DNA from: Hybos culiciformis
Lineage: Eukaryota; Arthropoda; Insecta; Diptera; Hybotidae
Assembly: GCA_964007475.1 (NCBI GenBank)
Contig: OZ023273.1
Coordinates: forward strand, 120,823,812 to 120,887,811
DNA: 64,000 nt
Direction: 5' to 3'
A program made the position numbers and the translations under genes. This document shows, in pieces, positions 12,301-21,834 of this stretch (the stretch's first letter is position 1; each line of letters opens with the position of its first letter). A model generated the notes under the pieces. The model made no database searches, was not told where the DNA came from, and saw only the letters and a program-made list of their open reading frames with translations.

Positions 12301-15300
12301 GTTCGAAGGTTTAGATATTTTTAATGAAAATATGCGTCGCCTAAAACAGAATATAATTTAAGAAGAGTTATTTGAAATAAAAAAAAATATATAATATATA
12401 TATATAATTATATATATATATTTAGGTATTTTTGACAAATTATTACATATTATTTTTGAGAAAAATATACGGGTTTTTATCATATAGTAAGATAACCTGA
12501 ACAACTGATGCTAAATAAAAGTCATCTTGCATTTTATATTTCATGTACAAAAATGTAAAAAACTGCAATAAATTAACCCAATATGTAACTTTAATAATTT
12601 TGCTAAGGTTATTCTTTTTAAATTCGCATTCACACCCACGAAGACGTGAGAAGAAAATAAGTTTACGAAATTTCTAAAAAAATTGAAGCTTCACTAAATT
12701 TTTACTGAAAATTTATAATTTTGTATCTTTTTTTTCTAGTAGTAAAATAATATTAATTTTATATAAATTTTAGATTTTTTTTTTTTTAGTTTATAGGTTA
12801 AAAAAACTCTGTATAACTTGCTTGGTTCGTGTTTTTTTATATTTTATTTTTCTTTTTAAGTAAATTAACATAATAAATTTTTGAATTTATGAAGAGCGCA
12901 TAATATTTATGCTATATGTATTATTACCTAATAAGTTAACGGCATAGCACAGACAAATTTTTAAAACATTAAAAATTATTTGATGATTGATGTCAGGTAA
13001 AATTTTATTCTCATCTTCGATTTTTGTCAATTCTTATTTTCAATTTAAAAATTTAACGACAGAAACACCGACGTGGATAATTCATCGTTTTTAAAATGGA
13101 TTCAGATCAAACCAATTTTTTCAGATCAATACAATTTTGTACAATTCAAAAAACCAATACACTTTAGTAACGAAATCAACTGGTCTTTGGTTTGAATTAA
13201 AAAAAAAAAATTTAAATTCTATTAAACTTATTTTATTACAGTCAATTATTATTACCGAAATAATTTATTTTTAGTTCTAGGTATATTCTATTTTCAATTC
13301 AACCTTTTTGTAACATTTTTTAAAAAAAGATGCTTAAGTTTTTAAAACATAAGTTTGTTTAATTTCTCCTGTTAATTGCTTGAACCCAATTTTTAAATTC
13401 ATTCAGTTATATTATATTCATTTTAAAAATCAATATTAATTTAGTTATAGAAAGTTCGAGATAAGCAGAAAACCGATAACAAAGATCTGCGAATATTGGA
13501 AATATTATATTAAGTTTTTACATATATTGGGAATATGTAAATATTTCATAATTCTACTATAGGTATAGTAGATTCTTCTTTACAATAAATCTCTTTATTG
13601 AAAAAAATAGATAGCACTGTGAGAAAAAATAATATGTGTATAGAGAAAGGTACATACATTCGTAGATCTGCAAATAATTAAAAATTCAAATAGATTTATG
13701 AAAAAGAGACGGCTACGTTAGAAGCATTTTTACCCTTGTGTGTTAATCATTTTAGGAACAGTCAGATCAATTAGATGAAGATTTTTAAATTGTGTGGGCC
13801 TGAAATTTTGTAATCGTTTTCAATTCAATTACATAAAAAAATAAAAATTGGAAATTCAGTGATGAAATTTCAGAGATTAAAATTCAGTTTGGTAGTAGCA
13901 ACGTTAAATTGTTATATACTTGATTTGGCGAAATTTAATAAAAATTTTTAATTTTTTTTTTAAACTAATAGATATTTATTATCAAACAATTTTATAAATT
14001 TCGAATAAGATTTTTCAAATTCATAGAGAGTTCTTCACACAAACATATATTTTTAAACAATAACTTATAGACACATAAAATTGGAATTCTTAATTAAAAA
14101 AAAATGGGACTACATTATTCTGTGAATTGTTAATTGTAAGTTTAGCAAATTGATCTATGTATTATATATATAAATAAAATTATGCTTATTGACAAAAGTA
14201 ATTAAACGTATATTATTTATAAACCAAATAATAAATTATACGCATATATTATATTATTTAATGTTAAATTTCGGTGTTTGTTTTCAGTGCCCTTGTCATT
14301 AACACAATGTAAAATTCTATTATTGTGTAATGTGCATATTTTGAAAACAAATTTTACCAGGTAATAAAAACATCATATGTTAATAATAAGCAACAGAGCA
14401 AAGCTTCTTCAAAAGGTATTCATAAATTCAATTATATTTTTTCTTACAGAAAATAATTTTTGCCGTTCAAAAATTCATACTAAATTGCGAAATAGAGCTT
14501 TTTATAAAAATACAATAACAACTATTGTATATAGTTATATATATAATATAATGATATAAGATAATAATTTGCTAATGCAAAGAATAACAAACATTATATG
14601 TATTCGTAATTAAAATATTATTATCAATATGAATTAATACATATTGTATGAGTGGTATGAATGAAAATTAAAAAATATGTGAACCGAGCTGTTACTTAAA
14701 ATAAGCGTTATTTTATTTATTTGCATATTTTTACAGAAATTTGTACTGGTTTGGAAGTAGAAGAGATTAAGAGCCTTCAGTGCGGGTTTGCTTTGATTGT
14801 ATGATTAATACAATCTCGACTGAATTGATTTTTTGAAACAGACCTGACTCCAGTGTGAGAGCCAAATTTTTTAAATATCATTATTCAGATGTCATATCAA
14901 ACATTTTATTTTCAAAGTTGAAGTTTTGAAACACATAATGCGAAGAAAATGAAGCTAAAGATACATGAACATTATAATGTATTAAGATTTTTTTTTACAT
15001 CTTCTTAGTTCTAATAATAAATTAACTTTAATTCAATAAAATGTGTTGTGTAACTATGTTGTGTAACCTGATGCATTGAAATTTGAAAATATTTTTCGTT
15101 TGTCATATACAATTTGCAATTTCAAAATATTTAATGTCCAATTTGTTTAACTCAAATAATAATGTAGTATCTAATCTGTTTTTTTTTCTGCAAAATCTTT
15201 AAGATTGGATTTATCGGGGGATGTATTTTATTTACAAATGATGCGTATTTAAAAAAATCTTAATGTATAAAATGTAGCAGTTCAACTTTAAGCTCAAGTT

Positions 15301-18300
15301 TTATTACTTTTTCATTACTATTAGAACACTACAAAAATATTTTTTTTAATTTTATTCAAATTAAAAGCCACGAGAAAAATAATATAGAATGTTTTTTATT
15401 TTTTAATTCATAAAAACAAAAAGTCACTTTTAAGCAGTCATCGTGATTTAGACTCATAAATAGATGTAATCTCAAATACCATCATTATATGTTTTCCATA
15501 TATTATATATTTTAGTTATTTCGGTTTCCATTTATATGTATTGGAGATGTATGCTATATATATTATATATAATTAATTAGCAATTAAGATAAAATGTGGT
15601 TTTTATATTAATTTATAAGAGATTGCAAAAAGTGATCATCTTCAATTTTTGTATATATAATTATATAAACAGCTCAATGTAATCAACTTTTGAAATATTT
15701 TGTTCAAATAGAGTATAGACCATTTAATTGAAATTTTAGCAGTAAGATTATTAAAATATTTGATTTTTGTAGATTCACGTTTATAACTTTTTATTTAATA
15801 ATAGTGTCATAGTTATAGTTCTGAAAATTATCATAAGTATAATCTTAATTGAAAAAATTAATATTAAAGTACATTATAAATGTATTTCAATTAAAGTGTC
15901 TATGTGTCTATGGTTTGGAATAATTCGAATTAATATCGGACAGGGATAGGAAAGTTTTAATAATTTACAAATATCTATTTTCCATGAAATTTTCAATTCA
16001 GTATTGATTGCCCTTAAGTTAAAAGAATACCAAATAGATAAAATGTTTGAAAGATAATTTAGCAAACATAATCAGCTCAGTTAGAAAGAATCTTTTAAGG
16101 GAAATTGGATGGGTTTTTTTTCATAATTATCAAAAATAAATGTTTACTCATATATAGTTTTAATTCTCAACCGAAATGAGGTAGAATTAAATAGAATTTC
16201 ACGATAAAGTAGTAATTTATGTTATTTGAATGAATAAAAATTGTTATTTTAACTATAGACAACTGAAAACTATAAATTATATATGTACTTAACATTAACG
16301 AACTTTTAAACTTTAACTTAAATTTTAAAACTGTTACCGAATAAATTGTGTATTTGGAGCATAGCGCAAACTTTTTATATATCTTCTTAGCTACATATAT
16401 ATTTTATTTATTCATAACTTTTTAGCTAAGTTGTAAACAATGCACTTATGTTTCTATTAGGATGTTTATCCACTACAACCAAAACACCTGAATATATTGA
16501 ATAATTAATTATGTTTGAAAGAAATGAGAAATTAAAAATATTACATAAAATATTTAATACATACATAATATTATTCAAATGTTCAGTATGTATGTTTATA
16601 ACATATATACTGTAGATATAGATGGGTAAAATCAAATAAAAATGTTACTGAAATTAAAAGAACTGCTCATGAATGAGCGAGCATATACATAATTTTTTGT
16701 TTATTTAATAATTGAAAAACTGATATTTTCACTGGACCGCAATCAAATACTGTTTTTTTTAAATTAATTGTATCGAAAAATTAAATATGTATATATGTAC
16801 ATAGTATTTAACAATTATTTTAATTAATATATTTAAATTGGACACAAAATGTTTTTCCTTTTAGTTTGAGATTTTTTTAAAAAAGAAACTGATATAGAAA
16901 TAAAACTATTTTTGTCACCCGTATTTAAAATTTTAAAATTTAGTCAAAATATAATATATAAAAATTTAAATGGTCAAAGTATTTATGTAAATCTACATAA
17001 ATCTGACAAATTGGATATTTTTTAAGGTGACAAAAAATTTCAATATATTTCTTCGAAAGAAATATTCTCAGTGAAAAAAGAGTAGATTTTATAATTTTGG
17101 TTTAACATTAAATAGAGTTATTTTTCTTATATATTGTATTTTTGTCATTTAAAGCAACCCTTTATAGTTTTTTATTTCTGTTTCCTTTTATCGTTAAAAT
17201 ATAATATTTTCAGTACTCTTAATTTGTGTCACTGCAAAAAATATGAAAGTATTTGCAGGGTTGAAAAAATTAAAATACTTTGGTATTGAGTACTCACGGA
17301 AAGAATTTTTTTACTACAAATGTATATTCGCTTTTCTCAATCTTAGAAAATATTAAAATAGTTAAAATATGTTTTAATACGTGTGTATTTACTAAAATAT
17401 GCAATAATTTAAGCATATTTTTCTGAAATTGATCCAAATTTTTTTTTAATAATATAAGTACCATTTTCTTAATTTTATTGAAAAAATTGCAGATTAAAAT
17501 AAGAAAACGTTTGCTTAAATGCAGAAAATAATTTCAGTCAGAAATTGTGTATACCAAATTTATATTTTCTATTTTATATACTTTCCAAATTTCAATACCG
17601 TAGCTGAGTGGTAGTGTTGACGAATTGCAATGCTAAGGACGCAGGTTCGAATCCCAAAGAAGGCATAAGAAATAAAATTATAGAATTTAATAAATTATAG
17701 AATTTAAATACTATTTCTTTTTAAGAAAAGTATTGATTACTTTTTCAAATACAATTACTTTGTATTTGAATATCGAAAGTATTTGAATTTTAACAATCCT
17801 AGAGTATTTGCATTCATTACTTATATACGTATATATACTTTCCGTCAGTGTAATATGTAAGATAAGAAGAGATTTCTGACTTTGTTTCGAGGAGGTTTTA
17901 TTTCACGGCTCCTTAAAAGTTTGACTAAAGTTTGAAAAAAGCACTTATTTCATAAGATTACTATATACGTACTATGCACATTTATATTTAAATTTTGATT
18001 TCATTTTGACTATAGTATTGGATAAATTTTCTACTCAATATAGTATTCATCAACTGTATTATATATGTTTATAATTATATCATGATATTCAAATAAAAAT
18101 TTAAAATTGAAGATTTGACCATTCTGAAGAAGAAAAAACCTTGTGTCAAGTCTTTTTTGTTGTGCTTATACGTATGTACAAAATACAGATAATAATACAT
18201 CTAAAATATACCCATATATAAAAATTAATTTAAAGTTACATATAAAGCGGTCAAGGTAATGTGTATTGTATGTATGTATAATAAATATACAAGAATATTG

Positions 18301-20130
18301 ATATTTATATGCGCATGAAAAATATAATGGTTCTGCATTATTTAAAAAAAATATTAGATTTGTATCTGCATTGTTTTGGTAATAGCATTCTGCAACTCGT
18401 AAGGGTTAGTGTCAATTTATTGTAAAATCTATTGAGTTTTGAGAATTAAAAAACATTAACATTATCCAATCAATAGTTCGACTGCAAATAATTCTAAACT
18501 TATTTATTAATTTTATCTACATATATTATATTTTAAGGTTTTTTTTGTCAATACGTAAACAAAGTTTTGTTTATATTATTGTGGAAAATAAAATTTATGA
18601 TTTTTATATCTTTTTCATTTATACTTTGTCGGTAATCAAATTTTATCTGTTTTGAGTTTTGGTATGACATTCGAATCAGAAGCAATTAATTAATTCTTTT
18701 AATTTTTAAATTCGCCCAATTCAATAAATTATCAAATAATAAACCCCAACTTAAATTGTCGAAAACAAAATTTTCTTATTGTTCTTTTTAAACTGGTACG
18801 TTTTTTTCGTTTCTCTAAAAATTTCAATAATAAATTACACGAGCTTTGGTGACGATTTTCAGATCAACAAGAAGGAAAGTGAAAGTCTACCATTTTATTC
18901 TTCAATAACTTATACGGAACGGAGTTTTATTTGTTAGGTTGGAACAGTGTTGATAAACGTTCCTCACAAAGTTTAATTCTGAGTTGCATTTTTTATTAGC
19001 TCTCTCTTAATTTAATATTTATTGATTTGGTTGGCGACAAAATGGAAATATGTATTATCTTTTTTTTTTAATTTATAATTTTGCTTTTGGCTTTTTTTTT
19101 TGAAGCTGTATAAGTTATATTTTAAGTCATTTTTTCTCTTTTAATCCTTTTTTAGTCAATTGGCTTGAACTCGTAAATTTTGAATTAAATAAATAAATAC
19201 GTATAATTAAAAAATAAGTATGTATTGTAGTATTGTATTTATTATTTTTATTTAATAAGATAAACCGGTACAATATTTTAAAGTTAAAGTCCCTAAATAA
19301 CGAGCTCATTCATATTATTAATTAGTTTATTATAAAAAAAAAGTTTGTTACCAACGTGACCTTTACTGACTTCTAAAAAAAAACGTTAAAATTAAATTGT
19401 GGTATTTTCGCGTTCTTTAAATGTGACGAAAGAATAATTAAATTTCTCATAAAATCGAATTATTCGCATATTTTTTAATTTTATTACCACTTTTTAAGTT
19501 GGCTATATAAAAATAACACGTATAACACTCTAACTCTTATCTTAAATATCGTATGTGCTTTTCCATAGTTAAAAAAAAAAACCATTACTAAGTTGAGCAA
19601 ATTTGTAATTTTAAAAACCTTTAAATATCTATAACAAAAAGGTTATTAAAAAATTCATTTTAAAAATAATTTATAATTCTTATTATTATTATTATTATTA
19701 TTATTAATACATACTTAGTAGTGTATTTTCCCAAAAAAGTAATAAAGAGACTTGTCTGAAAAAAAAATACAGGGTCTTGTGTGAAACAGCTGTTTCTAAT
19801 TGGGTACTTAAAAGTGCCTCAAAGATGCACGGAAAGTTCATTAATAAAACATCCCTGTATAATTAATTAAGTATGTGTTAAAATAAAAATAATTTTGACA
19901 ACTATGAATTATGATGGAAATATAAATTGGGGCAATTTTTTAAGCTAATGTCCTTTATACATATATACCATTTAAAACTGAATATTTTGAGATGATTATT
20001 ACTCAAAATTAATTAAAATATATCTTACCATTATTAAATCACCAGTTTGCAGGTGACGTCTCATTAAAATAGCAGCCATGTTATTTTCATCCTGATAAAC
20101 CTCTCCTATGTGCTCTTCTGGCGTTGTTTC
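302..20130 (-). CDS. ADAMTS/reprolysin-like zinc metalloprotease, partial at both ends
   Basis: Secreted or pericellular M12B-type metalloprotease that would cleave extracellular or host proteins. Visible exons in transcript order: 20029-20130, 8177-8303, 7759-7988, 7168-7272, 6670-6812, then either 5112-5164 or 4266-4321, then 2237-2363, 1978-2142, 1691-1922, 302-366. All junctions are GT-AG and phases match, giving about 450 codons. Seen in order: late prodomain, basic furin-type site RGRKKR, a catalytic domain opening with YPEILVIVDYDGY, the zinc motif HEVGHLLGAVHDG, a Met-turn YIMS, then cysteine-rich sequence typical of ADAMTS (CGNGV, CLDGRC). The last exon ends in phase 2, so the C-terminus, possibly with thrombospondin repeats, lies left of the window. 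The signal peptide and early prodomain exons were not found. Related proteins are known from hymenopteran venoms, but a venom role here is only inference. Family assignment is secure. Confidence 0.93.
480..930. repeat. interspersed repeat, copy A
   Basis: Moderate-GC block inside a metalloprotease intron. It opens with a GTCTGTCCGTCTGTC run and contains GCAATCTCATTCACTTTCTTC and TGTCGATTGAAGGGACC. Parts recur, in both orientations, near 28980-29220. Two internal modules of roughly 118 bases (GATGAAAATTGGAATTTGGG and CATGAAAATTGATATATG) are related, so the element is internally repetitive. Confidence 0.6.
1691..1922 (-). CDS. metalloprotease cysteine-rich exon
   Basis: Phase 2 in, phase 0 out with donor GTG|GTATTA. 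It encodes NGDTASCLHNAP, then DAQCRRDRGTYACF, VCAQLFCF, TGYCVAYRPAAEGSSCGNGV. This is the ADAMTS-type cysteine-rich region. Reading past the donor gives a low-complexity tail and a stop, and the next true exon is at 302-366. Confidence 0.9.
1978..2142 (-). CDS. metalloprotease exon with third zinc histidine and Met-turn
   Basis: A 165-nt exon, phase 2/2. It starts LLGAVHDGSPPP, completing HExxHxxGxxHD, and continues ERCRWEDGYIMS, whose methionine fits the metzincin Met-turn, then CTIQSFHHFL. It joins in frame to NGDTASCL at 1922. Confidence 0.95.
2237..2363 (-). CDS. metalloprotease exon with first half of the zinc-binding motif
   Basis: Phase 1 in, phase 2 out. It encodes GFAYVGGACVVNKRLEKV, then an acidic stretch and GGFSGIIVAAHEVGH. 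The HEVGH helix includes two zinc-ligand histidines and the catalytic glutamate. An intron interrupts the codon for the leucine after HEVGH, and the third histidine comes from the 1978-2142 exon. Confidence 0.95.
2694..2730. repeat. short perfect-loop hairpin in a metalloprotease intron
   Basis: CCCTTTCGATGCA and TGCATCGTCGAAGGG pair around the loop CAAAA, with one unpaired base. It stands out because the surroundings are almost pure A/T. Function unknown. Confidence 0.4.
4266..4321 (-). CDS. metalloprotease alternative exon b (mutually exclusive with 5112-5164)
   Basis: A 56-nt exon between ATTACAG and GTAAA, phase 2 in and phase 1 out like exon a. It encodes LDMCRRNYPYGECKRGTA. Relative to exon a there is one extra codon between the two cysteines, and the intervening residues change from basic/glycine to Asn-Tyr-Pro-Tyr. 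Splicing both exons or neither shifts the frame and reaches a stop in the next exon, so only one can be used per transcript. Confidence 0.85.
4815..4838 (-). pseudogene. possible degenerate third copy of the alternative exon
   Basis: Located between exons a and b. On the minus strand it reads D-S-L-R-R-R-K-Q followed by a GTAAAT donor, resembling D-M-C-R-R-R-K-G of exon a, but with no cysteine and no usable acceptor in the right phase. It may be a dead duplicate or a chance match. Confidence 0.25.
5112..5164 (-). CDS. metalloprotease alternative exon a (mutually exclusive with 4266-4321)
   Basis: A 53-nt exon between CTATAG and GTAAAA, phase 2 in and phase 1 out. It encodes YDMCRRRKGGRCTKGTA, leading into GFAYVGGACV in the 2237-2363 exon. 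The two cysteines and the GTAG turn belong to the loop just before the zinc helix. It shares D-M-C-R-R and G-T-A with exon b, so the two exons arose by duplication. Confidence 0.88.
6670..6812 (-). CDS. metalloprotease catalytic-domain exon (RDATPYLERN)
   Basis: Phase 0 in, phase 2 out. It encodes GRDATPYLERNRVGRDAID, then LTDMGKYLFRERRLPVYDIA, ending VAIT+AA before GTAAGTT. The phase-2 end is the one required by both alternative exons that follow (5112-5164 and 4266-4321). Confidence 0.92.
7168..7272 (-). CDS. metalloprotease catalytic-domain exon (FWNGVDLRYKLL)
   Basis: A 105-nt phase 0/0 exon between TTTCAG and GTAAGT. It encodes VKRYFVSFWNGVDLRYKLL and then a basic/hydrophobic strand ending GIIISR. 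This matches the second helix and strand of reprolysin-type catalytic domains. Confidence 0.9.
7759..7988 (-). CDS. metalloprotease exon: end of prodomain, furin site, start of catalytic domain
   Basis: Phase 1 in, phase 0 out. The exon carries two dibasic stretches (FRRKRS and RGRKKR). RGRKKR directly precedes AAPYIIYPEILVIVDYDG, the conserved first strand of the catalytic domain, so it is the likely activation site. The exon ends GGDNVQ|GTATATG. Reading through the donor gives a spurious short C-terminus that should not be annotated. Confidence 0.92.
8177..8303 (-). CDS. metalloprotease prodomain exon (GHELVIKPLP)
   Basis: Phase 0 in, phase 1 out, with acceptor TTTTTTCAG and donor TTTTG|GTAAGTAA. 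The translation contains IGHELVIKPLPYEYSLNK and ends DQLSDF. This is prodomain sequence upstream of the furin site in the next exon. The upstream intron is 11.7 kb, while the downstream ones are mostly a few hundred bases. Confidence 0.9.
8570..8668. repeat. GC-rich minisatellite, 29-bp period, about three copies
   Basis: The string TCTCGTTCTGGGACGCCCCC starts at 8591, 8620 and 8649, a constant 29-base period. Units differ slightly in the C-run. Both strands give glycine/proline-rich open frames here, which are artefacts of the repeat. Confidence 0.9.
8720..8875. repeat. moderate-GC block adjoining the minisatellite
   Basis: Contrasts sharply with its A/T-rich surroundings (TTTGGGGGTCCC, CCGAAACGGGGCCCGAGCCC, CACCGCTTCTACCCCCCACC). 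It looks like a fragment of an interspersed repeat. No terminal inverted repeat or coding potential was recognised. Confidence 0.45.
8900..9489. mobile_element. hAT-type MITE, 590 bp, with 8-bp target duplication
   Basis: The left end starts CAGAGAACTGCGTAATAC and the right end finishes ATGCATTTCTCTG, an imperfect inverted match. The duplicated flanks are GTACACAC at 8892-8899 and GTACACAC at 9490-9497. An 8-bp duplication with CA...TG ends is characteristic of hAT elements. Subterminal repeats (CAAATCACTCG and its inverse CGAGTGATTTG) support this. No transposase remains, so it is non-autonomous. Confidence 0.85.
12389..12422. repeat. (AT)n microsatellite
   Basis: Interrupted AT/TA dinucleotide tract of about 34 bases. 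Confidence 0.85.
17600..17654 (+). repeat. tRNA-derived (SINE-like) fragment
   Basis: Contains a Pol III A box TAGCTGAGTGGTAG (17601-17614) and a perfect B box GGTTCGAATCC (17644-17654) at tRNA-like spacing. The T stem and acceptor stem do not pair, so it is not a functional tRNA. A duplicated AAATTATAGAATTT follows it. It sits between loosely inverted arms that each start or end in CACTG (17230 and 17850). Confidence 0.65.
19681..19706. repeat. (TTA)n microsatellite
   Basis: About eight uninterrupted copies of TTA inside the large metalloprotease intron. Confidence 0.95.
19770..19857. mobile_element. mariner-like short element, 88 bp
   Basis: The ends CAGGGTC and ATCCCTG are inverted and each is flanked by TA (19768-19769 and 19858-19859), the Tc1/mariner target duplication. 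The 5' sequence TACAGGG is a common mariner end in insects. It contains the 14-base palindrome GAAACAGCTGTTTC. The inverted repeat is short, so confidence is moderate. Confidence 0.5.
20029..20130 (-). CDS. metalloprotease prodomain exon (34 codons)
   Basis: Phase 0 to phase 0 exon with donor ATG|GTAAGA. It encodes an acidic start (ETTPEEHIGEVYQDENN) followed by MAAILMRRHLQTGDLIM, which matches the part of the M12B prodomain preceding GSIGHELVIKPLP in the next exon at 8177-8303. The acceptor (TTATTAAAG) is weak. At least one more exon with a signal peptide must lie upstream. Confidence 0.85.
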
Positions 20131-20389
20131 CTTTAATAAAAAATTAGAAAATTTAATTAAACTACTAATATATTTTTAAAACAATTTCTATAATGAAATA
20201 CTGTAGTAATTTTAAAGAAATATCAGAAAAATCATTGTTTTTAATATCATTTTGTTTGATACGGTAATATTGAAATAATATAAGAAATATTATGGAAAAT
20301 TGTTAATAAATTAAAATGTTGAATGAATTACATGTTAATAATATTCGCAAGAATCGTAATATTTGAGATTCTCAGCGAGTTGAAAATTA

Positions 20390-20720
20390 AGTCCTATTCT
20401 GCGCGCCAAGCGCTATTTTTTAATTTTTCATTAAATAACCCTAACAAAATAAAGAGTTCCTATAAATGTCAAATATACTTTCTTAAAATCGGGATGTATT
20501 TAGAATTAAGTTTTAAAAATCGTAGCAAATATTGCATATTGTATATGCTTTATGTTTTTTATACATAGTAAAGGCCTAGAGATAATTTTTATATCGATAA
20601 TTGTCGTAAGTGAGTATTTTTTTATTTTAATGGCTGGGGAAGCGATTGCTTTGGTCTAAAGATACTGCAGATTAATCTCAATCGGTCTTCGCCGCCGTTT
20701 CAGGTAGTGCACGTTCAAAT
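20390..20720. promoter_or_regulatory. CpG-richer patch with a DRE-type TATCGATA site
   Basis: Lies just upstream of the first visible metalloprotease exon. Contains GCGCGCCAAGCGC (20401-20413), TATCGATA (20592-20599) and TCGGTCTTCGCCGCCG (about 20682-20697). TATCGATA is the DREF-binding element of insect core promoters. A GTAAGTGAG donor-like string follows on the plus strand. Whether this is a promoter, a 5' exon or a repeat fragment cannot be told. Confidence 0.3.
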
Positions 20721-21618
20721 TCATACTTATTTTTGCATTTTATTGTACATGTACAAATTTTCGTAAATTATAATGTTCTTGATATTAATTTGTTTAGTGC
20801 TAATATGATGTTTCATGCAAACCTATTGTATGTAGAGGTACATTGTGTATTTATTACTTTTTTAATAATTAATTGACTCTATTTTTCATTTTTTTTCTAA
20901 ACCCAAGACCTAAAAACGAATAATAATTCATTTTGAATAAATTTCATGATTTAGGCATTTTTTGATCTAATTTGAATATTTTGTGATTGTATACAACAAT
21001 GAATAAAAAACATGTTTAATTGGTATGGCAACAAAGAATCTTTGTGATGGTGACACACCATCTTGCATGAATAATAAGAATTTTTAGGTAGATTTAAAAT
21101 TCACTTTTAAAAAATTGAATAAAAAAATATAAAGCATATAACTTTTTTCTGGTTAATGAACTTTTAAAATTTATACACGTTTTAGTTTTTTTTTGAAACA
21201 AATTAAGTTTTTTAAAAATGTACCTACAATTTCATAAATGAAAAATAGGGTTATACTTGCGAATTTGATATAGTTTGAATAATTTAAATATTAATCTGGT
21301 AGTTCAATAAATTCAAAAATTATATTATAGCATATAACACAAACAGACTTGAAACACAAGCATTGATCTTAAAACTAAATTTCAATCACAATAATGTAAT
21401 TAATTATAATTAATAATTAGATTATGATGATTTTAATTGGAATTAATTGAAGAATGTATGATTAAACAGCAAACAAGCAGCAAATCTTCAATAAAAAAAT
21501 TATTTAAAAAAAAATCCTTGCAAAGAAATGAAAATGATTAAACAGGATGTTCCTAGAAAACAAATTTTTAGTTAAATAGTTAAAAAAATAAATAATAACG
21601 TAATTTCATACATTATAC

Positions 21619-21834
21619 CATAGATTAAGAATACACATAGATTGTTAGCTTCATACAACAATATTTTTGGTATTTTTATGTGATTGTGTTAGTAAAACAA
21701 AATAAAATACGTGATAATTATCAATATATGAAAAGAATTTTATTTAGTTTTACTAACACCTTGACATAAAAATACCAAAAATGCTGCAAAAATGTTGTAT
21801 GAAGCTATAAATCTTTGTGTATTCTTAATCTATG
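21619..21834. mobile_element. foldback MITE, 216 bp, about 90-bp arms, 7-bp target duplication
   Basis: Arms 21619-21708 and 21737-21834 are near-complete inverse copies starting CATAGATTAAGAATACACA, leaving a loop of about 28 bases. The heptamer ATTATAC flanks both sides (21612-21618 and 21835-21841). A transcript would fold into one long hairpin. No coding capacity. Confidence 0.85.

Larger units (their letters stand above)
8304..20028 (-). other. 11.7-kb intron of the metalloprotease gene
   Basis: No coding exon could be supported between 8304 and 20028. It contains a GC-rich minisatellite block (8560-8870), a hAT-type MITE (8900-9489), a tRNA-derived element (17600-17654), an AT microsatellite near 12389-12422, a TTA microsatellite (19681-19706) and a mariner-like short element (19770-19857). 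The rest is A/T-rich sequence with short random reading frames. Confidence 0.8.

Noticed and set aside
13740..13790. Short acidic terminal-exon-like frame (EQSDQLDEDF) after TTTTAG
   Set aside because: Only ten codons, no partner exon, and opposite in strand to the host gene.
17600..17660. Functional tRNA gene
   Set aside because: A and B boxes are present but the T stem and acceptor stem do not pair, so it is a tRNA-derived fragment.
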